Positions 43,574-52,564 of a stretch of DNA of 64,000 bases are shown here, in pieces; position 1 is the stretch's first letter; every line of letters starts with the position of its first letter. The notes below the pieces were generated by a model. It searched no databases. It saw nothing but the letters and a program-made list of their open reading frames with translations, and was not told where the DNA came from. The stretch is from Geobacteraceae bacterium. Its GTDB lineage: Bacteria > Desulfobacterota > Desulfuromonadia > Geobacterales > Geobacteraceae. Location: positions 1-64,000 of the forward strand of contig JAMXLF010000033.1 in the NCBI GenBank assembly GCA_024281055.1, given 5' to 3'. Made by a program: the position numbers and the translations under genes.

Positions 43574-44242
43574 ATGGGTTCCCCGATGATTTCCGTACAT
43601 GGCATAGGGTGGATAACGGCGAGTGGATACGGCACCATCGGAAGCGGGGTGTGTCAGCGCCTGGCAGCTGGCGAGGAAATGTCCTCCCTCTCGCGACGGT
43701 CGATCTTTTCCTACCCGTTCAAGAATTTCGGACGGCTTGACGCGGTATCGCGGATGACCACCTATGCTGTGGCGCTTTCCCTGCGGGATGCGGGCATTGA
43801 GTATGCGCCGACCCGCAAGCAGGATATCGGTATTATCGGCACGAGCAGCGAGGGTTCTCTCGCCTCGGATATCGCCTATTTCAGGGATTATGTCGACAAC
43901 GGCCGCACGCTGTCGCGGGGAAACCTGTTCATCTATACGCTGCCATCCAGCCCCCTCGGCGAAACCGCGATCCATTTCGGGCTCGTCGGTCCTCTGCTCT
44001 ATGTGGCGGGAGAGAAACAATCGCTTGCAGCGATCATGGACATTGCTGCCGATATCTTAATGGCTCCCGAGACGTACGGGATGCTGATAGGGCAGGCTGG
44101 CGAAGAAGAGGCCCTCTATCTTGTCCTTGCCCCGGGACAGGAAAGTCGCGCATTGTGCAATTTTGCAGAGGCGCGATCAATCGTGGCATCGGGGCGGGAC
44201 ATCGCCGGCATGGTCGATGAATTTTCACAATTGAAGAAATAG
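43574..44242 (+). CDS. Short ketosynthase-like partner (ketoacyl-synt_2 / chain-length-factor-like)
   Basis: This protein of about 222 residues corresponds to only the N-terminal half of a ketosynthase: VHGIGWITASGYGTIGSG, RMTTYAVALSLRDAG, IGIIGTSSEGSLASD and LPSSPLGETAIHFGLVG. The segment that would hold the catalytic cysteine is SPLGETAIHFGLVGPLLYV without a cysteine, and the histidine-bearing C-terminal half is missing. Small proteins like this accompany ketosynthases in aryl polyene clusters and are thought to shape chain length. The ATG at 43586 is an alternative start. It is probably structural, not catalytic. Confidence 0.78.
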   Translation: MGSPMISVHGIGWITASGYGTIGSGVCQRLAAGEEMSSLSRRSIFSYPFKNFGRLDAVSRMTTYAVALSLRDAGIEYAPTRKQDIGIIGTSSEGSLASDIAYFRDYVDNGRTLSRGNLFIYTLPSSPLGETAIHFGLVGPLLYVAGEKQSLAAIMDIAADILMAPETYGMLIGQAGEEEALYLVLAPGQESRALCNFAEARSIVASGRDIAGMVDEFSQLKK

Positions 44243-44254
44243 GAAGGGCTTGGC

Positions 44255-45526
44255 GTGAAGATAAAACTTATCTACCCCAGATGGCCGAAGCTGGAGCGGC
44301 AGACGGAATTCAACCTGCCGCCCCATGGCCCGGTCTGTTTTGCGGCGACGGTGCCGGATGACGTTGAGCTTTCCTTTACCGACGAACATGTCGAGGAGAT
44401 CAATTTCGACGAAAAGGTCGACCTGGTGGCCATTTCCTGCATGCTCACCTGCCAGATTCCACGGGGATGGGAAATCGCCGCCCATTATCGGGCGCAGGGC
44501 ATACCCGTTATTTTCGGCGGCATCGGGACGATGCTTCATGCCGAAGAAACCATGCAGCACGCCGATTCGGTGTTTCTCGGCGAGGCCGAAGGCCGTTTCG
44601 GCCAGGTCCTCACCGATTTCAGAAATAACAGCCTGAAGAAACTATATGACTACCAGATGAATTTCCCGGATATCGAGATGGTCGGCCCGGCCCGGCGGGA
44701 CATTCTGAAGCGCGATCTCTACAACTACCGTGGCGTGCAGATGGTGGATCTCGTCCATGCTTCGCGCGGGTGCCGGTTCAACTGTTTTCCGTGCTGCACC
44801 CCGTTTCTCGGCGGACGAGAATTCAGGCCCCGTCCCATCGACGACGTTCTCCGGGAACTGGAGACCATCGACAACAACCGCCTGTTCTTCGTGGACAATT
44901 CCATGTCCCAGAACGACCAGTGGGAAAAGGATCTGTTCCGGGCGTTGATCCCCCTCAAAAAGAAATGGATCTGCCACCCTATCAAGGACGACGACGAGAT
45001 CCTGGACCTGGCAGCGGAAGCCGGCTGCTGGTACGTCTACCAGGCCATCTTCGACACCTCCGATCATATCCGCAGGCGCGTCAAACGGCTGCAGGAGCGC
45101 GGCATCGGCGTCGAGGGCACGATCATCCTCGGCACCGACGCCCAGGACGAGGATGACATCAAGCGACTGGTCGATTTTCTAATGGAGATAAACCTCGACC
45201 TGGCGGAGTTCACGATTCTCACCCCCTTTCCCCATACGCCGATCCGCGAGACACTGGCGCAGGAGGGACGGATCCTCACCAACGACTGGCGCAGGTACAC
45301 CGGCGGCGATGTCGTGTTCCAGCCGGCAAAAATGACCGCGGCGAAGCTCCAGGAGCTCTACTATTACGCCTGGGACACCTTCTACGGCGACTGCAGCCAG
45401 AACCTGAAGATGGCAAAACTGTTCCTCAAGGTTATGGAGAAGGAAAAGGCCGACGGGACATACCGCCATGCCAGTCCCAAGCGGGGCAGGTGGAACAGGA
45501 ACAACGACGGGGAGCGCACCGAATGA
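44255..45526 (+). CDS. B12-binding-type radical SAM enzyme, first
   Basis: This 423-residue protein has an N-terminal Rossmann-like cobalamin-binding-type domain (VDLVAISCMLTCQIPRGWE, PVIFGGIGTMLHAEE, SVFLGEAEGRF). The radical SAM domain follows, with C173/C177/C180 in RGCRFNCFPC, FFVDNSMSQND and a typical late block LAEFTILTPFPHTPIRETL. Members methylate unreactive carbons, cyclise or rearrange substrates. GTG at 44255 follows AGGAAGGG. It is directly coupled to a second B12-type enzyme, so the two may act in sequence on one acyl or glycan substrate. Cobalamin dependence is by family, not proven. Confidence 0.87.
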   Translation: MKIKLIYPRWPKLERQTEFNLPPHGPVCFAATVPDDVELSFTDEHVEEINFDEKVDLVAISCMLTCQIPRGWEIAAHYRAQGIPVIFGGIGTMLHAEETMQHADSVFLGEAEGRFGQVLTDFRNNSLKKLYDYQMNFPDIEMVGPARRDILKRDLYNYRGVQMVDLVHASRGCRFNCFPCCTPFLGGREFRPRPIDDVLRELETIDNNRLFFVDNSMSQNDQWEKDLFRALIPLKKKWICHPIKDDDEILDLAAEAGCWYVYQAIFDTSDHIRRRVKRLQERGIGVEGTIILGTDAQDEDDIKRLVDFLMEINLDLAEFTILTPFPHTPIRETLAQEGRILTNDWRRYTGGDVVFQPAKMTAAKLQELYYYAWDTFYGDCSQNLKMAKLFLKVMEKEKADGTYRHASPKRGRWNRNNDGERTE

Positions 45527-46893
45527 AGGTTCTGCTGATATCGGCCAACGTGACCCTCTCGCCGTATCCCATCTATCCCATCGGCATGAGCATGGTCGCG
45601 GCAGCTCTCACGACTGCCGGCCATACGGTTAGGCAGGCGGACTTTCTGATGCTTGACTGCTCTCTCGATGCGATCGCCCGCGAGGTGGAGGAGTTCGGAC
45701 CGGACCTGGTCGGGATATCGGTACGAAACATCGATAATGTCAACCTGATGAACGAGAAGTACTATATCCAGAACGTCAGGAACATCGTGGACAAGGTAAG
45801 GGAGATCACCGACGTCAAGGTGATGCTCGGCGGCGCCGGCTTTTCGCTTATTCCCGAGCACATCCTGAAGGAGACCGGCGCAGACTACGGCATCATCGGC
45901 GAAGGCGAAGTGCTGGCGGTGGAATTCGTGAACAATGCCGCGAAGGGGATTTACCCCCCGGAAGCCCTCATCGGCCCTGCTGTCCGGATCTCCGGCGAGC
46001 AGATAGGTACGGCGCTCTATGACGAACGCCTCATCGAATTCTACCTCCACAGCGGCAACATCGCTTCGATTCAGACGAAACGCGGCTGTGCCTACAAATG
46101 CGTCTACTGTACCTATCCTCTGCTCGAAGGCACGGAGCTGCGCAAGCGAGACCCCCGGGAGGTGGTCGACGACATCGAGCTGCTGCGCGGCAAGCACGGG
46201 ACCAAGTACATTTTTTTCGTCGATTCCGTCTTCAATGACGACGAGGGGGCCTATCTCGATGTGGTCGACGAGATGCTGCGCAGAGGAATCTCTATCCCTT
46301 GGTCGGGCTTCATCAAGCCGGGAGGCTTGACCGATGAGATCGTCGAGCGCATGAAGAAGACCGGGTTCGCGTCAGCCGAGGTGGGCGCCGACGCGGCCTG
46401 CGACACGACGCTGGCAAAGCTGGGGAAGAATTTCTCCTTCAGCGATATCGTGGATTGCAACGACTTGCTGGTGCGCCACGGCATCGCCACGTCGCACTTT
46501 TTCATGTTCGGCGGTCCGGGCGAGACCGAGGCGACGGTGCACGAGGGGATCCGCAATATATTGGGGCTGCAGCAGTGTGTGGTCTTTATTTTCATGGGCA
46601 TCCGCATCCTCCCCCAGACACCGCTCGCTCGGCTCGCGCTAAAGGAAAATCTCATCTCTGCGGATGATGGGATGCTGAAGCCCGTCTATTACGTTTCTCC
46701 GTCTGTGGACAAAGCCTGGCTGGAGGAGACGCTGACAAATGCATTTGAAGGGGTCCGCCACTGCCTGTTTCCACCCGATGCTATGGATTCCAGCCTCCAG
46801 GTGCTCCACAAGCTCGGCTACACCGGGCCGATGTGGGATCTCCTCCTTTCCGGAAGAAAATCGCGGGAGAGGAACAGGCATGCCGCAGGGTAA
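45523..46893 (+). CDS. B12-binding-type radical SAM enzyme, second
   Basis: This 456-residue protein has a B12-binding-type domain (LLISANVTLSPYPIYPIGMS, VKVMLGGAGFSLIPEHIL, YGIIGEGE) and a radical SAM domain (C189/C193/C196 in RGCAYKCVYC, FFVDSVFNDDEGAY, MFGGPGETEATV). The start at 45523 overlaps the first enzyme by 4 bases. Similar proteins occur in bacterial lipid gene clusters with ketosynthases. It differs strongly from its neighbour, so it is not a recent duplicate. The reaction is not predictable from motifs. Confidence 0.87.
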   Translation: MKVLLISANVTLSPYPIYPIGMSMVAAALTTAGHTVRQADFLMLDCSLDAIAREVEEFGPDLVGISVRNIDNVNLMNEKYYIQNVRNIVDKVREITDVKVMLGGAGFSLIPEHILKETGADYGIIGEGEVLAVEFVNNAAKGIYPPEALIGPAVRISGEQIGTALYDERLIEFYLHSGNIASIQTKRGCAYKCVYCTYPLLEGTELRKRDPREVVDDIELLRGKHGTKYIFFVDSVFNDDEGAYLDVVDEMLRRGISIPWSGFIKPGGLTDEIVERMKKTGFASAEVGADAACDTTLAKLGKNFSFSDIVDCNDLLVRHGIATSHFFMFGGPGETEATVHEGIRNILGLQQCVVFIFMGIRILPQTPLARLALKENLISADDGMLKPVYYVSPSVDKAWLEETLTNAFEGVRHCLFPPDAMDSSLQVLHKLGYTGPMWDLLLSGRKSRERNRHAAG

Positions 46894-48079
46894 TCATTTC
46901 TCCAAGGAATCCGTCTGGTGTGCGGTGCCGGTATTCAACAACCGGGATACCGTGCAGCAGGTGGTGGCCGAGTGCAGGGAGATCCTTCCGAACGTCGTGG
47001 TAGTCGACGACGGCAGCACTGACGCCGATATAGCGGGCTTACTTTCCGGTCTCGACGTGGTCGTGCTGCGCCATGAGCAGAACCGCGGCAAGGGTGAGGC
47101 GCTCCTGACGGCGTCGCGGTATATCGAAGGCCAGAATGGCGCCTACATGATCACGATCGATGCCGACGGGCAGCACCGTCCCCGGGACATCGTGAAATTC
47201 CTGTCGCACCTGCGGGAGGATACGCCCACCATCGTCATTGGCTGCAGGGATTTCAACACCCCCAATGTTCCCAAGTCCAGCCGTTTCGGCCGGTCCTTTG
47301 CCAATTTCTGGCTGCTGGTTGAGGCCGGCAAGGTGATCGCCGACTGTCAGAGCGGTTTCCGTGCCTATCCGGTTCGGCATCTCAATCGGCTCACCTTCAA
47401 GGGGGCGCACTACGATTTCGAGGCCGAAGTGCTGGCCAAGGCTGCCTGGGCAGGTCTTGAGCTTACCTCGGTCGATATCGACGTCATTTATCCGAAGCCC
47501 GAAGAGCGCGTGTCGAGCTTCAAACCGTTTCTTGACAACCTGCGGCTGACGCGCATCCACTCGATGCTTGTGGGCAGGCGCATGCTGCCGCTCAAGCACC
47601 GCAAACTCGTGGTCGCGCCCAAGAGCTTCGACCTATCGTTGCTGCGGCATCCGGGTAAGGTTCTGCGGATGCTTCTCCAGGAAAGCGCGACCCCCGAGGG
47701 GCTGGCGCTTTCGGCAGCTGTCGGCATGTTCCTGGCGGTGCTGCCGCTGTTGTTCGCGCATTCGATCGTCATCCTGTACGTATCGCTGCGCCTCAACCTG
47801 AACAAGATCGTGACGCTGAACGTCCAGCACCTGGCGATGCCGCCGTTCATGCCGGCTCTGTGCATCGAGGTGGGCTATTACCTCAGGCATGGCCGCTGGT
47901 TGACCGACCTCTCCTATGGGACCATCTTCCAGCAGTTTTCGTCGCGTCTGTATGAATGGTTCATCGGTTCCCTGTTTGTCGCCCCGGCCGCGGCGGCACT
48001 CGTCGGCCTTGCGATGTACGCGGGCGCCGCGGCGATCAAAAAGGTCAGGTGCGCTCATGTCTCCAAAGAAGGATGTTGA
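46880..48079 (+). CDS. Family 2 glycosyltransferase with C-terminal DUF2062 membrane domain
   Basis: This 399-residue protein combines a GT2 domain (CAVPVFNNRDTVQQVV, VVDDGSTDADIA, ITIDADGQHRPRDI, DCQSGFRAYPV) with a C-terminal membrane region of about three helices resembling DUF2062 (ALSAAVGMFLAVLPLLFAHS). It probably transfers a sugar from an activated donor to a lipid at the inner membrane. The start at 46880 follows GGAGAGGA; the frame upstream is a shadow. In aryl polyene clusters a glycosyltransferase/acyltransferase fusion fills this place; here the acyltransferase is the separate, overlapping next gene. Confidence 0.88.
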   Translation: MPQGNHFSKESVWCAVPVFNNRDTVQQVVAECREILPNVVVVDDGSTDADIAGLLSGLDVVVLRHEQNRGKGEALLTASRYIEGQNGAYMITIDADGQHRPRDIVKFLSHLREDTPTIVIGCRDFNTPNVPKSSRFGRSFANFWLLVEAGKVIADCQSGFRAYPVRHLNRLTFKGAHYDFEAEVLAKAAWAGLELTSVDIDVIYPKPEERVSSFKPFLDNLRLTRIHSMLVGRRMLPLKHRKLVVAPKSFDLSLLRHPGKVLRMLLQESATPEGLALSAAVGMFLAVLPLLFAHSIVILYVSLRLNLNKIVTLNVQHLAMPPFMPALCIEVGYYLRHGRWLTDLSYGTIFQQFSSRLYEWFIGSLFVAPAAAALVGLAMYAGAAAIKKVRCAHVSKEGC

Positions 48080-48959
48080 GCGCAAGCGTGGCAACCGGCT
48101 CGGCATCTGGTTTTTTCGAGTCTCAGTCAGGGTGTTCGGGCTGGGGGGGGCCTATGGGCTCCTCTATTTCGTCTGCCTCTACTACCTGATCATCGACCGC
48201 GCGCTTGTCGATGAGTCGCTGGCCTTTGTCCGGAGGCGCTTTCCCGGGCACGGCTCTGTGCGGCTGTTGTTTGACGTCTACCTCCTCTTCGTAAGCCAGG
48301 GGAAGTGTCTCATCGATCGGTATGCGGTGGCTGCGGGATATGATGATATCGCCATCGAGATCAAGGGCTTCGACAAGTTACGGCAGCTCCTCGCCGAGCA
48401 GGACAAAGGCTTTATTCTGCTGACAGCCCACGTGGGCAACTGGCAGTTGGCCATGACGGCGCTCAGGAAATTCGGGAGAACCGTCCACCTGATGATGCGC
48501 CCGGAGGACAACAAGGCGGTCAAAAATACTCTGAACCTCGATAGCGGGGGCGAAGGGGTCAGGATCATTTTTACCGACGACCCGCTAGGCAGTGTTATCG
48601 AGGCGATGAAGGCGCTGGACCAGGGAAGTCTCGTTTCGATCATGGGCGACCGGGCTTATGGCTTCAGCGCCACCGAGGTGCCCTTTCTTGGGGGTGACGT
48701 CCGGTTTCCCTACGGTGCGTTCAGTATCGCCGCCGCAGCACGGTGTCACGTGGTCGTTTTTCTCTCCGCGAAGGTCGGCACGAAGAAATACATCGTCGAT
48801 GTATCCCATGTCATACCGGCGCCGGCCGGCGGGCGCGGCACGCGGGACGCGGAGATGCGGACGGCCCTCCGGGAGTTCGCACGTATTCTGGAAGAGTATG
48901 TCATGAACTACCCTTTCCAATGGTTCGTATTCCGTGATATATGGAAATCAAATGATTGA
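48057..48959 (+). CDS. LpxL/HtrB-type lipid acyltransferase
   Basis: This 300-residue inner-membrane protein has an N-terminal membrane helix (about 25-48) and the lipid A acyltransferase fold. Visible are FILLTAHVGNWQLAM (the HX4 motif region), RPEDNKAV, IIFTDDP and GSLVSIMGDRAYGFS. The C-terminus ends with PFQWFVFRDIW, typical of this family. It overlaps the GT2 gene by 23 bases. It likely acylates the sugar added by that enzyme, or uses the ACP-bound product as donor. It is too divergent to be a lipid A housekeeping enzyme with certainty. Confidence 0.87.
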   Translation: MSPKKDVERKRGNRLGIWFFRVSVRVFGLGGAYGLLYFVCLYYLIIDRALVDESLAFVRRRFPGHGSVRLLFDVYLLFVSQGKCLIDRYAVAAGYDDIAIEIKGFDKLRQLLAEQDKGFILLTAHVGNWQLAMTALRKFGRTVHLMMRPEDNKAVKNTLNLDSGGEGVRIIFTDDPLGSVIEAMKALDQGSLVSIMGDRAYGFSATEVPFLGGDVRFPYGAFSIAAAARCHVVVFLSAKVGTKKYIVDVSHVIPAPAGGRGTRDAEMRTALREFARILEEYVMNYPFQWFVFRDIWKSND

Positions 48960-48989
48960 CGGATTGTCAGCATGATAAAGGAGAGAATA

Positions 48990-49274
48990 ATGGAGAACAG
49001 GGAACAGGAACTGCAGAAGATACGCAAGGAGCTCAAGGAGATAATCGTGCGGGATCTTGCCCTCGAGGACATCACGGTCGAAGACATCAAGGACGACGAG
49101 GTTCTGTTCGGTGAAGGGCTCGGCCTGGATTCCCTCGATGCCGTCGAGATCGTCGTTCTCCTGCAGCGAAATTTCGGCCTCGAAGTGAAAAACATGGAAC
49201 AGGGACGCGAGATTTTCTATTCCATCGACACCATTGCGAACTTCATCTATGACAGCAAGCACCCGGCTGTATGA
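48990..49274 (+). CDS. Acyl carrier protein, second
   Basis: This 94-residue ACP carries the phosphopantetheine serine S48 in LGLDSLDAVEIVVLL. It has a charged N-terminal extension of about 20 residues. AAGGAGAG immediately before the ATG at 48990 decides the start over 48972. Its stop overlaps the start of the deacetylase-like lipoprotein. It is probably the carrier used by the acyltransferase just upstream or by the ketosynthase pair downstream. Confidence 0.93.
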   Translation: MENREQELQKIRKELKEIIVRDLALEDITVEDIKDDEVLFGEGLGLDSLDAVEIVVLLQRNFGLEVKNMEQGREIFYSIDTIANFIYDSKHPAV

Positions 49275-50284
49275 CGGGTGGGTTTAAGGTTACGTTGCGA
49301 TGGATGATGCTGGTGGCAACGGGGCTTCTCCTCGTGTCCTGCGCCGGAGCAGAGCCCCGTCCGACGACCACTGTCTCCCACCCTGCGATCCCCCTGGTCA
49401 CGTTCGTCTTTGACGACGGAAACGACACGGATTATCTGGTTGGGAAAGAAATCTTTGCCGAAAGGGGAGAGGTAGCCTGTTCGGCCATTACGACCGACTG
49501 GCTCAACACGAAGGACCATCTGACCACTGCCCAGGCCAGGGCCCTGCAGGCTGCTGGGTGGGAGATCATGAGTCACACCGTTTCCCATCCGAACCTGAGA
49601 TCGCAGACGCGGGCCGAGGTCGACCACGAACTGTCGCGCTCGAAAGAGGTGCTCGAGGGGCTAGGGCTCAACGCCACGAATCTCGTGTATCCCTACAACA
49701 AGAACGACGAGATGGTCCGGGAGGTTGCCAGCAAGTACTATCGCTCCGGCAGGGGGGGGGCCAACGCGTTCAACACGGGGGCGACCGACCCCTATTTCCT
49801 GAAGTCGTTCACAATAAAGCATGATCTGGCCCTGATGAAGGCGCAGATTGACCGCGCGTACGCCGACAAATCCTGGCTGGTCCTCTACCAGCATGAGATA
49901 GACGTCAAGGTAAGGCTGACCCACAGGGAGGGAACCTTTGTCCGGGGCGAAACGCTCAGACTCAGCCCGTCCGGGACCGAAGCCCGGTATGTTACCCGAC
50001 TCTGGTGCCCGATTTACGGATATGCCTACTATTTCGTTCCTTTGACCGGAACGCCGCAGCCGGGGGACACCATTACCGGGGCGACGAGTGGCGCGACTGC
50101 ACGCATCGGTCGCATCGTCTACAACGAGCGCGCGCAGCTTGCGGAGATGATCGATTACATCCACCGGAACTATCCGGATATGCGCATCGTGACAACCGAA
50201 CAGGGCCTTGACCTGCTCGGTTTTCCTCGCCAGCGTCACCCTGATAAAAAAATAGAGACCGGCAAGGCCAGCGGTGCCTTGTAG
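49271..50284 (+). CDS. Polysaccharide deacetylase-like (NodB-type) lipoprotein
   Basis: This 337-residue protein has a lipoprotein signal (MMLVATGLLLVSCAG) and a NodB-type carbohydrate esterase 4 fold: VTFVFDDGNDTDY supplies the metal-binding aspartates and SHTVSHPNL the H-x3-H pair. The C-terminal third (about 215-290) is a beta-rich insert, after which a catalytic-like histidine region is weak. It would remove acetyl groups from an N-acetylated sugar in the periplasm, so the lipid product may be glycosylated with an amino sugar. The start overlaps the ACP stop by 4 bases. Confidence 0.82.
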   Translation: MTGGFKVTLRWMMLVATGLLLVSCAGAEPRPTTTVSHPAIPLVTFVFDDGNDTDYLVGKEIFAERGEVACSAITTDWLNTKDHLTTAQARALQAAGWEIMSHTVSHPNLRSQTRAEVDHELSRSKEVLEGLGLNATNLVYPYNKNDEMVREVASKYYRSGRGGANAFNTGATDPYFLKSFTIKHDLALMKAQIDRAYADKSWLVLYQHEIDVKVRLTHREGTFVRGETLRLSPSGTEARYVTRLWCPIYGYAYYFVPLTGTPQPGDTITGATSGATARIGRIVYNERAQLAEMIDYIHRNYPDMRIVTTEQGLDLLGFPRQRHPDKKIETGKASGAL

Positions 50285-50300
50285 CGGCTTACCCGACTAG

Positions 50301-51479
50301 ATGAAAGAAACCAAAATACTCATAACAGGACTGGGTGCCGTCTCTGCCGCGGGCACCGGCCTTGCGGAGACGCTTGCAACGTTCGAGAATCGCAAACGGA
50401 ATGCGGACACCGTCTCGCTCTTTGCCACGGCTTTGACGAATCCGGTCTTCCAGGTGCAGGGGATCCCGTCCGAGTATCATCTGGACGGTCGCAGGACCCT
50501 CAGCCTGGCACTGATGGCGGTCGATCAGGCGCTCGACGATGCCGGTCTCTCGGACCTTTCGACTTTTCGCGTCGGGGTCTGCATGGGGACGACGGTGGCG
50601 AGCCAGCTGAACGACCTGGAGTTCTACCGTTCCTACCGGGAGCGGGGCACCGCACCGATGACCTCGGTGGACCGCTTTCTCAAGGGGAACCTCGCGGAAT
50701 ATATTGCCCGCAGGATAAACGCGCGCGGCCCGGCGCTCACGGTTGTCAACGCCTGCTCTTCCGGCACCGATGCCCTTGGTATCGGCCTGTCGTGGCTCAA
50801 GGGAGATCTGTGCGACATCGTGATCGCCGGCGGAGCCGACGAGCTGAACCATGTCCCCTACTGCGGTTTCGCCTCCCTCGGCATCATGAACCCGGCCCTC
50901 TGCGCGCCCTTTGACCGCAACCGGAAGGGGCTCAACCTAGGTGAGGGCGCCGGGGTCCTCGTCATCGAGAAGGAAGCCGTGGCGCGACAGCGGGGAAAGG
51001 CCGAAGACCTCTTTCTCGCCGGCTACGGCTCGATGGGCGATGCCTATCATCTCACCGCGCCCAGCCCGGACGGGGTAGGGCTCAAGGCGTCGCTGCGCGC
51101 GGCCCTCGACGAAGCTGGTATAGCGCCGGAGGATGTGAGCTTTGTCAATGCCCACGGGACCGGGACGCTCGACAACGACCTGGTGGAAGGGAAGGTCCTG
51201 GCTGAAACCTTCGGCCCGCATCTCAACATGCTCTCGACCAAGGGCTTTACCGGGCATACACTCGGAGCCGCCGGCGGGCTCGAAGCTGTGTTCACCGCCG
51301 CGGGACTCAGGGAGGGATGGATCCCGGCCAGCGCCGGTTTCGAGAACCGGGACGAGGCGATCCCCCTCGCTCCGGTCAGGGAAAAGACCACTGTCACGGG
51401 CCGTTACGCCATATCGACGTCGCTCGCCTTCGGGGGAAACAATGCGGCCATCGTAATCGGCCGGGAGGTGGGCCGATGA
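50301..51479 (+). CDS. Beta-ketoacyl-ACP synthase, third
   Basis: This 392-residue condensing enzyme has a complete triad: C152 in VVNACSSGTDALGIG, histidine in NAHGTGTLDND and histidine in GFTGHTLGAAGGLEAV. PFDRNRKGLNLGEGAG is conserved. It overlaps the degenerate ketosynthase gene after it by 4 bases, giving a second ketosynthase/partner pair in the operon. Two such pairs with a third stand-alone enzyme suggest two chains, or two elongation stages, are made. Confidence 0.92.
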   Translation: MKETKILITGLGAVSAAGTGLAETLATFENRKRNADTVSLFATALTNPVFQVQGIPSEYHLDGRRTLSLALMAVDQALDDAGLSDLSTFRVGVCMGTTVASQLNDLEFYRSYRERGTAPMTSVDRFLKGNLAEYIARRINARGPALTVVNACSSGTDALGIGLSWLKGDLCDIVIAGGADELNHVPYCGFASLGIMNPALCAPFDRNRKGLNLGEGAGVLVIEKEAVARQRGKAEDLFLAGYGSMGDAYHLTAPSPDGVGLKASLRAALDEAGIAPEDVSFVNAHGTGTLDNDLVEGKVLAETFGPHLNMLSTKGFTGHTLGAAGGLEAVFTAAGLREGWIPASAGFENRDEAIPLAPVREKTTVTGRYAISTSLAFGGNNAAIVIGREVGR

Positions 51480-52513
51480 ACGTACTCGGCATCGGCACCA
51501 TTTTTTCGCGTGGTCTGGGTATCGCCGCATGGGAAGAAGCCCTGCGCACCGGCTGGCAGAAGCCGGCCGATACCGGGTACCTGGTGAATCTCGATACCGT
51601 TGCCGACCGGACGCTTCTCAAGAAGATCCGGCGCGCTGACAAGCTGAGCAAGATGGCCGTTCTCGCCGCCGCGGACGCTCTCGCCGACAGCGGGATAGGG
51701 GAGGGGGTGCGGAAAAGCCTCGGCATCATTCTCGCCACTGCCTTCGGCGCCCACGTGATCACCTTCTCGTTTCTTGACGACGTCCTGGACTACGGAGAGG
51801 CCAATGTCTCGCCGACCACGTTTTCCAACTCGGTCCATAACGCCGCCGCTTCCTACGTTTCTTCGGCGCTGGACATCCAGGGACCGACCCTGACGGTGAC
51901 GCAATTCCGGTTTTCCTTCCAGGCGGCACTCCAGTTGGCGAAATGCTGGCTTGAGCAGGGGCGTTGCGATTATCTCCTCGTCGGGGCGGTTGATCAATAC
52001 GGCGATGTGCTTGGTTACGTCTCTGATCAGAAACTCACTACGGCGCAAGACGGAGTGATCCGACCGTTTACCTTCACCCCGACCTGTCAGGTGCCGGGCG
52101 AAGGGGCCGTGTTCTTTCTCATGGGGAACGAGCCTGCCGGGAATGGCTATTGTGTCGTCGAAGCCGTCCATGTGAACGGCGATCCGGACCAGGATAAACG
52201 GGTAGACGTCAACATCATCGATGCCGATGGGATGCTTCCGGACGAGTCTGTCTATCGCGCTTCCCTGGCGCCGGGCATCCCCGTGGCGGCGTATGCCCCG
52301 TTGTACGGCAGCATGATGACCGGGAGCGCTTTCAACCTTGCCGCTGCCGCCCTAATGCTGAAGCATCAAACCCATTACGCCACGCCCGTACAGGACAACC
52401 CCCACGGCCTGCTCCTTGTGCGGGAAACCCGGCCTGCCGACATCCGGTCGGTCCGTTGTATCAGCTGTAACTGCCACGGAGAGAAGGCCGTCATGTACAT
52501 GGGTAAGCTGTAA
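51476..52513 (+). CDS. Ketosynthase-like protein without active-site cysteine (chain-length-factor-like)
   Basis: This 345-residue protein is a ketosynthase fold in which the nucleophile region reads TLTVTQFRFSFQAALQLA. The cysteine position aligns with arginine, and the C-terminal histidine motifs are replaced by APLYGSMMTGSAFNLAAAA. FSNSVHNAAASYVSSAL and VPGEGAVFFLM preserve the fold. It pairs with the complete enzyme just upstream (ATGA overlap), like chain-length factors of type II polyketide systems. The start at 51476 is inside the overlap; longer starts are shadows. It should be catalytically dead as a condensing enzyme. Confidence 0.83.
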   Translation: MNVLGIGTIFSRGLGIAAWEEALRTGWQKPADTGYLVNLDTVADRTLLKKIRRADKLSKMAVLAAADALADSGIGEGVRKSLGIILATAFGAHVITFSFLDDVLDYGEANVSPTTFSNSVHNAAASYVSSALDIQGPTLTVTQFRFSFQAALQLAKCWLEQGRCDYLLVGAVDQYGDVLGYVSDQKLTTAQDGVIRPFTFTPTCQVPGEGAVFFLMGNEPAGNGYCVVEAVHVNGDPDQDKRVDVNIIDADGMLPDESVYRASLAPGIPVAAYAPLYGSMMTGSAFNLAAAALMLKHQTHYATPVQDNPHGLLLVRETRPADIRSVRCISCNCHGEKAVMYMGKL

Positions 52514-52564
52514 GGGCGGCGTTGATACTGATAACGTCGAATCTCAAGAAAGTAACCTGATTTT

